Assembly: GCF_000964685.1 (NCBI RefSeq)
Contig: NZ_LANS01000001.1
Coordinates: 1,240,001 to 1,304,000 of the forward strand
Direction of reading: 5' to 3'
DNA from: Anaplasma phagocytophilum str. Webster
GTDB lineage: Bacteria; Pseudomonadota; Alphaproteobacteria; Rickettsiales; Anaplasmataceae
Length of the DNA stretch: 64,000 nt
Shown here: positions 30,970-40,459 of the stretch, piece after piece
Position numbering within the stretch: position 1 is the stretch's first letter
Layout of the letters: each line of letters begins with the position of its first letter
Notes under the pieces: generated by a model
Seen by the model: only the letters and a program-made list of their open reading frames with translations
Told to the model about the DNA's origin: nothing
Databases searched by the model: none
Made by a program: the position numbers and the translations under genes

Positions 30970-31245
30970 AGGTGATAACTACGGATCTCACAGTAGATGC
31001 AAAGATTTGCGATAAAGTGCATGACTGGAGTAACACGAATGTTTGTCCAGCGAATGAAGAAACTGAAGAGGCTATTAGAGTCATAATAAGATGGATAGGA
31101 TACAATCCTAGGCGGGAAGGTTGAGATAAAACCTCAGATGGAGTTTGAGATTATTAAGTATTGTTCCGGTGATGCACTCGAACTTCTTTCTCACTCTTCC
31201 TTATAATGGAAGTTGTTCCGAAATAATATCGGTAAAGAATATAAA
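30970..31245 (+). pseudogene. Decayed copy of the atpG-folE junction
   Basis: Matches ~13857-14160 with many substitutions and indels. It begins in the last codons of atpG (shared ATAACTACGGATCT versus ATAACCACGGATCT) and crosses into the first ~80 codons of folE (TTTGTCCA, then GAAGAGGC and GTCATAATAAG blocks in order). All frames have stops. Because it includes both sides of a gene junction it was copied as DNA or from a polycistronic transcript. Confidence 0.88.
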
Positions 31246-31961
31246 GCGCAAATCTATGCTAAGTAGTTTAGAATATACAAAAATGCTTTCGTGCTCTACA
31301 TAAGGGCAAGGTTACCATTGAAGTGTAAAGCTATATACTCATTTGCATGCGGCGTTCGTTTTAAAGATCACCTAAGCACCCGGCGCATATACCATATATA
31401 ATAGAACACGCTCTCATTACTGTGTTTATCCGGAAATATTACACTTTTTCACTCCCGCGATTGTCTTTGATATTAGGGATAACAGCTCTTTTACTATTTT
31501 CTCAGTATAGGATAAAATTTCTCACCGCGCGCATTAACTCGTACAATCATAGTATAATGTATGCGCCTCCTAAAAAATCCCTAGCGCAGTAAGCTGCGTA
31601 TAAATGCTGCTTTATGTATATTGCATAGAAACAGTAGCTTCTATAGTCTATAACAAGTACATCATTGCACTGCATTCGTGATTGTATAATTACATGCCCT
31701 TTTGGATTTTGATCTACTTGATAGTCATTATGACACTCAATATCAGATGAATGGTGCGTACATATCACAACGCTTAGATTATCCCGTAATAATCTACTTT
31801 GTAATATCACCTATTGATAAAGATATCACATTATCTCCCCTACTTAAGTAGTGATATAACACGGATTAAAAAACTACCCTTTCCTATGCTATTCTTCCAT
31901 AAAAGTAAGATCCTTAAAATGTTTTCCGCAATATTAAAGTATGGCGTTTTCTGATAATAGA
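31246..31961. other. Spacer downstream of GTA gp13
   Basis: 0.7 kb. In a GTA cluster the gene after gp13 is an NlpC/P60-type peptidase (gp14). An 87-residue minus-strand frame at 31547-31810 was inspected for it, but lacks the catalytic Cys and His motifs. No gene is supported. Confidence 0.5.
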
Positions 31962-32798
31962 CTAATCTATAGGTTGAAATACCGAATGCGGATCTGGAAC
32001 GTGCGGTTCTCCTCTGAAGTTTACTGCATTTTGGAATTTTGTAATACATGTACGAAAATTTTTATCACATCCCGCTAGTAACGAATATTGGTCGTCCACG
32101 CTTATAGGATAAGGTGTGCATGAAGTAAGGGATATGATGGTCCCCGTATTTGAATGTATTTCAAAAGTACATTGTTTATTGTTGCCACTTAAAAACGTCA
32201 CCAAACCATATTTGTAGTAGTTGTCGTAAGTAGTAAGGGTGGAATCTCCAAATTCTTTATACTTATCTAAGATAGAAGATACAGTGCTAAAGATAGAGAA
32301 TTTACTAGCAGAAAGTTTACATAAGCTATCGCAGAATTGGGCTCTGCATTGTTGTGAAAATACACTTCCTACCTTATTGTATAGTGCATGTATATCACCT
32401 ATTAGATATGCGTTGATTAGGTGATTATGCAAGGAAATTTCCCTGATTTTTCCTATAAATAGTCTGATTGAACCTTGTGATATATCTGAATAATTTACTA
32501 ATAGTATTTCAATTTTTGCATCAGTATATAATTCAAATAATAGGCTACCATCTGCAACAATCGGGGTATCATACGGCAAAAATTCAATTTGTGCAGTACT
32601 ATTACCGTGGCCATGGCTTATGAGTTTTACCTTGGTATGGGAATTGGAGAAATATGAAACACCATCTACTGTTAAGTCGTGATCACAATCAGTAAAGTAG
32701 ACATGTGTACCATTCATGAAAGTAATCTTACAGCAATGAGCAATAGTAATAACTTCTTGTGACAGGTGAGATAATAGCGTTTGTTCTGGGTTTTTCAT
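31962..32798 (-). CDS. GTA gp13-like protein (DUF2163/TIGR02218 family)
   Basis: A 278-residue homologue of the Rhodobacter GTA tail protein gp13 (phage conserved protein, BR0599 type). The diagnostic C-terminal signature is present: LLAGCDKNFRTCITKFQNAV followed by NFRGEPHVPDP, compared with AGCDKxFxTCxxKFxNxxNFRGFPHxPG. The mid-region CRAQFCDSLCKL corresponds to the family's Cys-bearing CRAxLFDxRC. ATG 32798 follows a weak ribosome-binding sequence. In full GTA clusters it is followed by gp14 and gp15; here gp15 is 3.5 kb away on the other strand and gp14 is missing. The frame is intact while surrounding DNA is decayed. Confidence 0.9.
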   Translation of the reverse strand: MKNPEQTLLSHLSQEVITIAHCCKITFMNGTHVYFTDCDHDLTVDGVSYFSNSHTKVKLISHGHGNSTAQIEFLPYDTPIVADGSLLFELYTDAKIEILLVNYSDISQGSIRLFIGKIREISLHNHLINAYLIGDIHALYNKVGSVFSQQCRAQFCDSLCKLSASKFSIFSTVSSILDKYKEFGDSTLTTYDNYYKYGLVTFLSGNNKQCTFEIHSNTGTIISLTSCTPYPISVDDQYSLLAGCDKNFRTCITKFQNAVNFRGEPHVPDPHSVFQPID

Positions 32799-34523
32799 TG
32801 TCTAACTCGGTTATTGTATTTTGCTAAAATAAATAAGATCAAGACATAAAGGCTATTATGCCAAGTACACTTGATTGATAAGAAGTACACTTTATAATCC
32901 CAATAAAAGCGTACAGTAGCGTATATTCTTATAAATAGATGAAGCACCTTTTAATCCCATATCAATAATAGTATGAAGAGGTGCAGTGGCTATGCTTATT
33001 AATATATAATGTTATTATATTTCATAAAATTCATCCTGACTATTCAGCGTTCTTATGCTAGTGTTGACGCTTATCTTGAGTGACGGAAGCAGCTTATACG
33101 TTAACTCATTCCATCACAATGCTAGCGAAAGAAAATTCAGTACTGATAAGCATTGGTGATTTTATATCAGAGAAGTCCGCCGGGATAGTACTAAGGATAT
33201 AGTTGCTTGGGGTTATGGTGGATTTATGCACTAAAGCACATAATTACTGAATGTACTAAGAATTCCTTATCTATGGAATCTCAAAGGCAAGTGTCGTTTC
33301 ACTACCTATAATTTAGTGGTAATAGTATTGATTTTAAAAGATCTATACACCTACAACTTACAGGTTTGCGGCCAGGTATTGGGCGTTCTTCGGGAGTATG
33401 GGAGATATAAATCTTTTCTAAATTACAGCCACGAATCCTCATATAAAGCTACATCAGCCATAGCCATCAGCTGAGTATGTGTTCAAGTATAAGTATTTGC
33501 AAGACCTATAAAAAACATACAGATATGCTACAAAGTCCTTATCTGCTGCCTCTTGTTTCGTTGCCTTTCGTATAATAAAACCTTCCCTGCTATTTGATCC
33601 ACATGACAAGCTAAATTTACAGCAGTAGTGCTATAGATCTCGTAAATTGCTTGCATAATAAGTATACAGTGAATACGTATGAACCATACTACAAGCTTAT
33701 CAAGCTCTAATGCAGTACAAGGATGAATGTCGAAAAGACTTACCGCAAGCTATCGCACGATGTATCGCGTAATAGACAGCATATGCCCATAATTATACTC
33801 AGAAGATAGTACCGGCTTATCAACTAAATAGTGAGTATTTTTGTGCTTGAGAATTAGGTCTCATACAAGCAACACCACAATCTACGATACATCAGAATAT
33901 TTAGCATCCAAAGAATTATAATCAAGAGGAAGATTTCACTGCATCTTTATATGCTATTAAAAAGGCAACAGTTAATGTGACAATTTTGCTACTAGTTAAC
34001 AAGTAGCACAGACCCCTAAAAAGGATTTCTTGTGCTCATTTAGCTGCAGTACCATTTCCCTTTGCCCTGCTGTGTAGCTTTTGCTCTATACATATCTATC
34101 GAAAAAAACTCCTATCCTGAACAGCTAATGTGATGCAAACACTAAAATTGCCACATGCGGCAGAGTGGATACTGTATCCAATTATTTTGTGTATTGTACA
34201 AAACTCTCAGTATCAAAAACTTATCCGATATGCTATGATAGCGATTCAACCATCTCCTTTCGCATTATCCCGCTATTATCAATATTTTTAGATCTCTGCC
34301 GGTATTGCGATGAAAGTATATTACTGCCTCATTTTTTCAAACCTTTAATATATATACTGCTGAAATTTTTGATAATGGGCTCATTACAAGATATAGCAAC
34401 AATGAAGATACATGGTGCGTGCATTGTGCGCTTATATTGCAGGAGTTTACTATATATGTGAATGCGACACGCCCTCCTCTCCTATATCACGAGAATATAT
34501 ACCATCTTACCTAGGTAAAGCTT
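32799..34523. other. Spacer, no gene supported
   Basis: 1.7 kb. Short protein-like stretches occur on the plus strand near 33185-33230 (REVRRDSTKDIVAWGYGGF) and near 33360-33410 (LTGLRPGIGRSSGVWEI), each ending in a stop. They may be remnants of one or two lost genes but are not recognised. An open frame at 34165-34461 has no convincing protein pattern. Confidence 0.4.
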
Positions 34524-34931
34524 TTACTGCGCAGATTTTTTTAGCCGCCCAAGTTTTAGTGCCATGAACACTGTGATAATTACCGCAAGAAATATAGGAG
34601 TAATCCATAAAAAATATGTATCAGCATTGTATGGTGTATCACCAAGAATTGCGCTTCCATAACGCTGTTTTAGGATATCTAAAATCTGTTCATCAGTCAT
34701 ACCACTTACGATTTGACGTCTTATAAAAGAGCGCATTTCAACCGCAAATGCAGATTGCGACTCATATAAGGACTCTCCCGAGCAAGTCATGCATTTTGTC
34801 GCCTTAAAGAGCTTTATGGCTCGCGACTCCTGGTCCTTAGATAGGAAGTCCTCATTTGCAGAAAACGCGTTGTTTACTCCGTTTTGAGCAAACGAAATAA
34901 AAAGTAAAAAAATAAATATCAACCGCTTCAC
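34524..34931 (-). CDS. ccmH: Cytochrome c biogenesis protein CcmH
   Basis: Thioredoxin-like partner that keeps apocytochrome c cysteines reduced for haem attachment by the CcmABCDEFGH system, in the periplasm. The 135 residues show a signal peptide/anchor (residues 1-24), the redox site KCMTCSGESLYESQSAFA near residue 46, RSFIRRQIVSGMTDEQIL, RYGSAIL, and a C-terminal membrane helix (FLWITPIFLAVIITVFMAL). The canonical motif is LRCxxCQ; here it is KCMTCS, keeping both cysteines but losing the Leu-Arg and Gln context. No other ccm gene is adjacent, in keeping with the scattered ccm genes of Rickettsiales. Confidence 0.92.
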   Translation of the reverse strand: MKRLIFIFLLFISFAQNGVNNAFSANEDFLSKDQESRAIKLFKATKCMTCSGESLYESQSAFAVEMRSFIRRQIVSGMTDEQILDILKQRYGSAILGDTPYNADTYFLWITPIFLAVIITVFMALKLGRLKKSAQ

Positions 34932-35244
34932 AGCTATAGCTAAACTACTGGAATAAATACTGCTATAGTGTATAACGCATGGCTTAAAGAACCTACCTTT
35001 AAGACAGTAATGCTCATATTAGTGGGTATCACGGAGAGTTTTACCACAAGATGATAGCCATTTATAAAATCAAAATTAGCACTCTCAATAACATTACTGT
35101 CTCACCAATGCATCAGAATCATCACTAAAAAACCACGTATATAGGTGTACTCCGAGCATAAGTACAAGCTACCAAAAACATCTATGCGCCAAAGTACTTA
35201 ATCTATTTTCTTTGAGCTTCTTTTGTCTTACAGATATACAAGTC
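34932..35244. other. Spacer upstream of ccmH
   Basis: 313 bases with no open frame of interest and no recognised element beyond the expected ccmH promoter region. Confidence 0.4.
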
Positions 35245-35700
35245 AAAAGATGAAAAATAGCTGCCTAAAAGCAGCTACCGAAACTGTCGGAACTTCAGCG
35301 CTAGCCCTAGCAGCATCTAAAACATGCGCATAGAACCCCGGCACCGAAGCAGCAAGAACTTGTGTCTCAAATCCATAATTACTATACACACATCGCATCC
35401 CTTATCAACGCTGCTCTCTCTGCCCAGATTATCTATCCATCCTATCCATAAAACGGAGAAAAAACGTAAGCAGCACTTGCTGTTGTCGCAATTAACGCTT
35501 GAGTCCACCAAAAAACACAGCGTCATGTTCACCTTGCTCTCTCGTGAGAGTGTTACATGCGCGAATAGCATCAAAGGTCAACTGCAATTTTACTACGACA
35601 TTTTTAGCGATCTTAGCCCTTCAGCTACCGTATAGTCTTCCCACTATATTGCCTATAACTTCACATAATAGCACGTCAGGGTACTATATTCATATAGCAT
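35245..35700 (-). pseudogene. Decayed transaldolase (TalB/MipB-like)
   Basis: Minus-strand pieces in three frames line up in order with the short transaldolase/fructose-6-phosphate aldolase family. LLCEVIGN (~35670) is followed by IAKNVVVKLQLTFDAIRACN, containing the NVVVKLPLT signature with its catalytic lysine. Then comes VNMTLCFLVDS, the strand where families read NVTLCFS, and finally VYSNYGFETQVLAASVPGF, HVLDAARASAEVPTVSV and AFRQLF at ~35255-35400. Frameshifts separate the pieces and stops interrupt them. Upstream of ~35700 the N-terminus is not recognisable. No intact transaldolase gene is in the window. Confidence 0.87.
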
Positions 35701-36123
35701 TCATTGCACTATAGAAAAGTCTCTTGATGCACGTGAATATAATGCTCATAACTACCTATGGTAACCAAAAGCTTTGCGGAAAATAATACAGAACGCATTA
35801 CGCCTTCCCTAGGTATAGCATTTTTGATACAGTTTTGCAGTAGTGCATTATGCTTTTTAGATATAGCTCCGAGTCTGCAATTCTCGAAAGTATATTGCGT
35901 TATAAAAAAGTCTCTATTGCCCCATGTGCAAGCAATAGTACTCAATGCTACTTATGGATAATCAAAAGCTCTATAGAATCACTCATAGTTAGGCAGAACG
36001 GAGAGATGCGTAAAAAGTATCTCTCAGAGAATCATCTCACTGTAGTTTATACCTCTCAAGATGGTCTCGTATATGCTGTTATATCTAGAACAAGCAGATA
36101 CCACAGAACATATTAGCATATTG

Positions 36124-36166
36124 TCATAGAATATCTGGCTATCTTTCGATTCTTCTCGAGCTTTGA
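36124..36166 (-). pseudogene. Short argS fragment
   Basis: A 43-bp stretch matches argS 18384-18426 with about three differences (shared core AGAATATCTGGCTATCTTT/TTTTG, then GATTCTTCTCGAGCTTT). Weak similarity continues to ~36205. It covers the QIFYIQYAH region codons. The surrounding 35701-36274 contains no gene I can support; the GTA gp15 ribosome-binding site (GGAGG) is at its right end. Confidence 0.78.
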
Positions 36167-36274
36167 CGTAAAAATCTTTCCTCATGAATGTCAGGAAAAG
36201 GTTTTAGCCCGCTCTAATTAAATCTCAAGATGATTTATACCCTTTTATCCCAAAGTTATTGGAGGAACAAATAA

Positions 36275-38914
36275 ATGTCGTCCCCACTATTTGCAGCGAT
36301 TGCCGATGCAATCGAGAAAAATCTCACTCAAATTATTCTAAAACCCATGGAGTCAATACTAGGAAGCAAGATCAGTAAAGACTTGACTCAAGCTTTTTTG
36401 CAAAGAGAACAATTCTCAACTCACGCTGATGCTACACTGCAAAAAAATCTGAAAATACTTTCTTCAACGTATGGTAGAACGATTCCCAAGATTTACGGCA
36501 CAACCCGGGTAGTAGGAAACATTATCTGGGCAAAACCAATACAATACTCTCAGCACCAACAGGTTTTGCACAATAGCAGTCAGTCTTCCACGAAGAGCAC
36601 AACCACTACAAGCTACAATGCTACTCTAGCAATAGCTATATGTCAGGGCCCTATACATGAAATATCAAAAATATGGGCCAATGAGAAACCTTTAAACCTT
36701 GCAACAATCACGTACCGCTTATACAAAGGTACGGAGACTCAAGATCCCGATCCACTAATCTTAAATACCGAAGATAATGCACCTGCGTATAGAGGAATAG
36801 CGTATATAGTAATAGAAAATCTTCCTCTTCAAAATTACAACAATAGCATACCAAGCATTGTATTTGAAGTCACAGCATACCCAGAAGAATTTTTGCAAAA
36901 CCATGTAAGTAAACAAATCCTAGCAATACATATAGTAGGTCCCGGGGAATTTACTTACGACACTAAAATTCAAAAACGTTTTAATGTGGAGACCATAAAT
37001 GGCAAAGAGATTCTCTATGGTACTGCAAAAAACATCAATGGAGAATTCGATAACACCTATTCAATACTTGGACTCAACTCTCTACACAACTACTGCGCCA
37101 ACGTACAGTGGATCGCGGTTACTGTACATTGGTTTGCCTCGCACTCAGACATTCAAAAATGCACTCTAAAACCCGGCACTTCCCTCACAACTGCGTTAAA
37201 AACAATCCCAGATACTTGGCAAGTTGGTAGCTATAACTGCTCAAATGCTCATGCACTACCGCTTGTAAACAATCACCCTAAATTCGAAGGAACAACCTCC
37301 GACATATCATTACTGAGATATATCTCTGAGCTTCGATCAAGAAAATACAAAGTATTATTGCTACTTAAAGTTGTAGTACTGAACGGAAATGACTTTAAAC
37401 TCCATTGTGAGGATGCAAAGCACATCAACAAATTCTTTGAACAACAGTACCAACCCTTTGTTGCTCATTATTATAAACTCTCAAAAAATGCTATAGATGC
37501 ATTTGTTATAGCTAGTGGTCTTAGCCAACTTACAAAAATACAAGATGAAAATGACAAATTTCCTGCTGTAACTTCACTGAAAACAATAGCCTCACATGCT
37601 AAAACTTTTCTGGGTAATTCCGTCATTATCACATATGCAGCAGATTACGATGAATATCATTCACATAATGGTGTGTATAATATGGATGAGCTTTGGTTAT
37701 CCAATGCAATAGACGTAATTGGAATAAACGCATACTTCCCCCTACTCCCCCCAGGATTATCCTTTGAGAAACTCAGCATAGAAGAGATAGCCAAACTGTG
37801 GGAGAGTGGAGAAGGATACAGTTACTTTTACGATGAAACTGATACCGATAAGAAGCGGCCTATAGCGTATACACATCCACGCTCAGCTTGGAAAAATATA
37901 CAATACTGGTGGGAATCTCATATAAAATCGACGGCGAAAACAGCCGGTAGCACAGGAAAACTTATAGATAAAAAGATATGGTTCATAGAATACGGTTTTC
38001 GTAGTGTAGAAAACTGCATAAACCGCAACACATCTCTAGACTTCATGAATGATATAATGGACTATACATCCCCCATAAATATTGATTATTTATCTCAAAA
38101 AGTCGCAATCGAAGGGACTTTAAAAGCCTGGAAATCATCAAACATGGTTGAAAGAATGTTCTTATATGGTTGGGATTTACGACCCCAACGCAATACAGAT
38201 ACCAACTCTTTTAAGCGCTGGCAAAGTAGCTTCTTTGTAAATCGTAAAATTATGCTTATTACCCTCTCAGACATAATACAAGATGTCCTACAATGCTCAG
38301 GAATAGATCAACTAACTGTAAAGATTAAAAATATCGATAAGGCAATTTATGGATACTCCATTAGCAAAAAGCTATCCGCATGGGATATCATAAAAGAACT
38401 ACAAAGCGTATATAACTTCACCATCAGAGAAGAAAGCAACCAAATCACTTTATATTCCATGCCTCCTGAAAATGTTATCACTATTTCTAAGAATGATATT
38501 GAAGTTGAAAATTGCACCGTAACTCGTACTGCAGCAAATTTGCACAATACACCCGTATTATCCTATATTAGTATGAGGTTTGATTATCAGATAAGATCGC
38601 AAAGCTATAGCACACATAAAACAACACACAATATTACGGACACTGTACATACATCACTGGTGCTCGATGACAAACAAGCAGAAAAAATAGTGCTACACAC
38701 TTATGATGAAATAATCACGAAAAATACGATTTATAAGATGACCTTGCCTCTGAGATATTTACACCTCAAAATAGGAGATATAATTGAAGTTAAACTAGAA
38801 TATCTAAACGATAATATTAAAATCATGGAAATGAGAATCCTGAGCACACATATCCATATAATGGGTTATGCTTGCTCAGTGGCACCGTTAAACGCAGGGG
38901 TGTTTCCCATATAA
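36275..38914 (+). CDS. GTA gp15-like host-specificity/tail tip protein
   Basis: An 879-residue homologue of GTA gp15, a tail-tip protein with a TIM-barrel-like (GTA_TIM) domain and a phage tail_3-type domain. Visible blocks: YGRTIPKIYGTTRV near residue 70; FVIASGLSQLTKIQDE; VIITYAADYDEY; LWLSNAIDVIGINAYFPL; GEGYSYFYDETDTDKKRPI; KIWFIEYGFRS, where canonical GTAs read WFTELGCPAVD; and FLYGWDLRPQR. The C-terminal ~250 residues are beta-rich tail domain. A good GGAGG lies nine bases before ATG 36275. The frame is fully intact. The companion gp13 is at 31962-32798; other structural GTA genes are not here. Part of the gene is duplicated exactly at 21970-22547. Confidence 0.9.
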   Translation: MSSPLFAAIADAIEKNLTQIILKPMESILGSKISKDLTQAFLQREQFSTHADATLQKNLKILSSTYGRTIPKIYGTTRVVGNIIWAKPIQYSQHQQVLHNSSQSSTKSTTTTSYNATLAIAICQGPIHEISKIWANEKPLNLATITYRLYKGTETQDPDPLILNTEDNAPAYRGIAYIVIENLPLQNYNNSIPSIVFEVTAYPEEFLQNHVSKQILAIHIVGPGEFTYDTKIQKRFNVETINGKEILYGTAKNINGEFDNTYSILGLNSLHNYCANVQWIAVTVHWFASHSDIQKCTLKPGTSLTTALKTIPDTWQVGSYNCSNAHALPLVNNHPKFEGTTSDISLLRYISELRSRKYKVLLLLKVVVLNGNDFKLHCEDAKHINKFFEQQYQPFVAHYYKLSKNAIDAFVIASGLSQLTKIQDENDKFPAVTSLKTIASHAKTFLGNSVIITYAADYDEYHSHNGVYNMDELWLSNAIDVIGINAYFPLLPPGLSFEKLSIEEIAKLWESGEGYSYFYDETDTDKKRPIAYTHPRSAWKNIQYWWESHIKSTAKTAGSTGKLIDKKIWFIEYGFRSVENCINRNTSLDFMNDIMDYTSPINIDYLSQKVAIEGTLKAWKSSNMVERMFLYGWDLRPQRNTDTNSFKRWQSSFFVNRKIMLITLSDIIQDVLQCSGIDQLTVKIKNIDKAIYGYSISKKLSAWDIIKELQSVYNFTIREESNQITLYSMPPENVITISKNDIEVENCTVTRTAANLHNTPVLSYISMRFDYQIRSQSYSTHKTTHNITDTVHTSLVLDDKQAEKIVLHTYDEIITKNTIYKMTLPLRYLHLKIGDIIEVKLEYLNDNIKIMEMRILSTHIHIMGYACSVAPLNAGVFPI

Positions 38915-39077
38915 TAGAATTAATACCCACTAGAATATACAAACAGCATTAAGATAGCAGAAGTCCATGGGCACACAGCATTCATATAGTTTGACCACCT
39001 GCTTAGTTACATAATTTAACTCTGAAGCATTATTTCCCACCTCCTGATCCTGTATTCCCTTGCCTGCTATTCTCTTC

Positions 39078-39155
39078 ATTGTAAGAACTTCTTGTTTTAC
39101 AGAATTGTAAGAACTTCTTGTTTTACAGAATTGTAAGAACTTCTTGTTTTACAGA
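39078..39155 (+). repeat. Three perfect 26-bp tandem repeats
   Basis: A 26-bp unit beginning ATTGTAAGAACTTCTTG and ending TTTTACAGA occurs three times without a mismatch at 39078-39103, 39104-39129 and 39130-39155. It lies in the spacer after gp15, does not encode a supported protein and has no CRISPR-like spacers. Perfect short copies suggest recent slippage and a likely variable-number locus. Confidence 0.95.
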
Positions 39156-39208
39156 TATGAAAACTGTTATTTTTCTGTGTTTCCATTAATAGAAGATGTC
39201 TTACCTTT

Positions 39209-39470
39209 TTTAGCTTAAAAAGTCGTAATCGAAGGGACTTTTTAAGCCTTAAAACCATCAAATATGGTTGAAAGAATGTGTTTCTATTATGGATAGAATT
39301 TACGTCTGCAACACAATACAGATACTAACTCAGTTAAGCTCTGACAATGCTTCTTTATCAATCATAAAATCATGTTTATTACCCTATCATCGACAATATA
39401 AGATGTCTTACGAAACGCAGAAATAAATCAACTCACTGTAAAGATTAAAAATATCGATAAAGCAATATAA
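39209..39470 (+). pseudogene. Decayed second copy of GTA gp15 segment
   Basis: Matches 38090-38345 of gp15 with numerous substitutions and small indels (shared GTCGTAATCGAAGGGACTTT vs GTCGCAATCGAAGGGACTTT, and a final CTCACTGTAAAGATTAAAAA). It extends ~25 bp further into gp15 than the exact copy at 21970-22547, so it arose independently and earlier. Confidence 0.9.
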
Positions 39471-40459
39471 AAGAAGCCGGAAATATATAATTCTGCACTA
39501 AATAAAGTATTGAAAAGTGAAAAGTCTTGGTGCGAGGACACAAACATAACCTATTATACTCTCCTACCTAAGATACATAGGAAACTATCTTACCCAGCAA
39601 TAAATACAACTTCTATGTTTAAAAGCATGAGCTGTGGTGCTAGACAATGCTACAGCTCATCGCATTACCCATGCTTTTGTCATCCTTTGATCACTACCGC
39701 CCTACCTACATTAAGAGCAATGTACTTGCCGTTCTATTGGGTGTGCTTGCGGTAAAAGCAGATGTTTTCTTCCGAAAAAGTGGTACTGTTCTTTGATTGC
39801 TATTATATTAATAAAGGGTGCTCTGTTATGAGCGGTGCGACTGGGTTCATGTAGAAGTAATACTGTCATTGCTAAAGGCGCTAAAAAGGTTCAAAATAGG
39901 ATGTTAAAGAAGTTGCGCGCGGTCCTCTCGTGAAAGCTATAGCTTCTATAAGGCATAGCTCTTAGTGATGTTATAAAGGTTTTAGAAATTATAGAACGCG
40001 TGAGGGATGCGGAGTAATTGTTTTAAGATCATCTTTCTTGATTGAGTATAGAGAAGTCCCAAGGTTTTCCCAGTGCTAAATAATGTGCTTTCTTGACTAT
40101 CATAGTCCTTTTAAGACGACATATTGCCGCGAATCTTAGAATATAAAAAAAGATCATAAAAAATAGCCTGAGATAATCCCAGCAAAAAAACTTATAAGCT
40201 CTATATAAACCCTTTTAGACCTGTTTAAAGCCCTAAAACTCCTATATAGACACTAGCACGCAATACAATGTCAGGTACATGCTATAGCACTTCTTCCATA
40301 CTTAATCTTAAATGGGCTGACTAAAGACTCCAACTACATTGCTTCTATATCTTTTACGAGAACGTTAGAATGGTATTACTCACGCTATACAACTAGCACA
40401 TCAATATGCGCCAAAACCTTTACTGGCAAATTATGCCAAATCTTGCGGTAACTATTTCA
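39471..40459. other. Spacer with unrecognised remnants
   Basis: About 1 kb. Near 39900-39965 (+) a frame reads DVKEVARGPLVKAIASIRHS and ends in a stop; unrecognised. No convincing terminator was assigned for either the convergent Isc operon or gp15. Confidence 0.4.

Noticed and set aside
31547-31810. 87-codon minus-strand frame after gp13, considered as GTA gp14 (NlpC/P60)
   Set aside because: No catalytic Cys (GxDC) or downstream His motif, no start signal, and different length.
34165-34461. 98-codon plus-strand frame
   Set aside because: Irregular composition rich in Cys, Ile and Leu, no ribosome-binding site, no family pattern.
35264-35290. Hairpin TAGCTGC...GCAGCTA followed by T5 (minus strand), like an intrinsic terminator
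   Set aside because: It falls inside the decayed transaldolase coding sequence (AAFRQLF codons), so the pattern is most simply coding sequence.
35709-36116. Overlapping open frames on both strands upstream of GTA gp15
   Set aside because: They contradict one another, none has a start signal or recognisable pattern.
39078-39155. Possible CRISPR array
   Set aside because: The 26-bp units abut directly with no spacers, so it is a simple tandem repeat.
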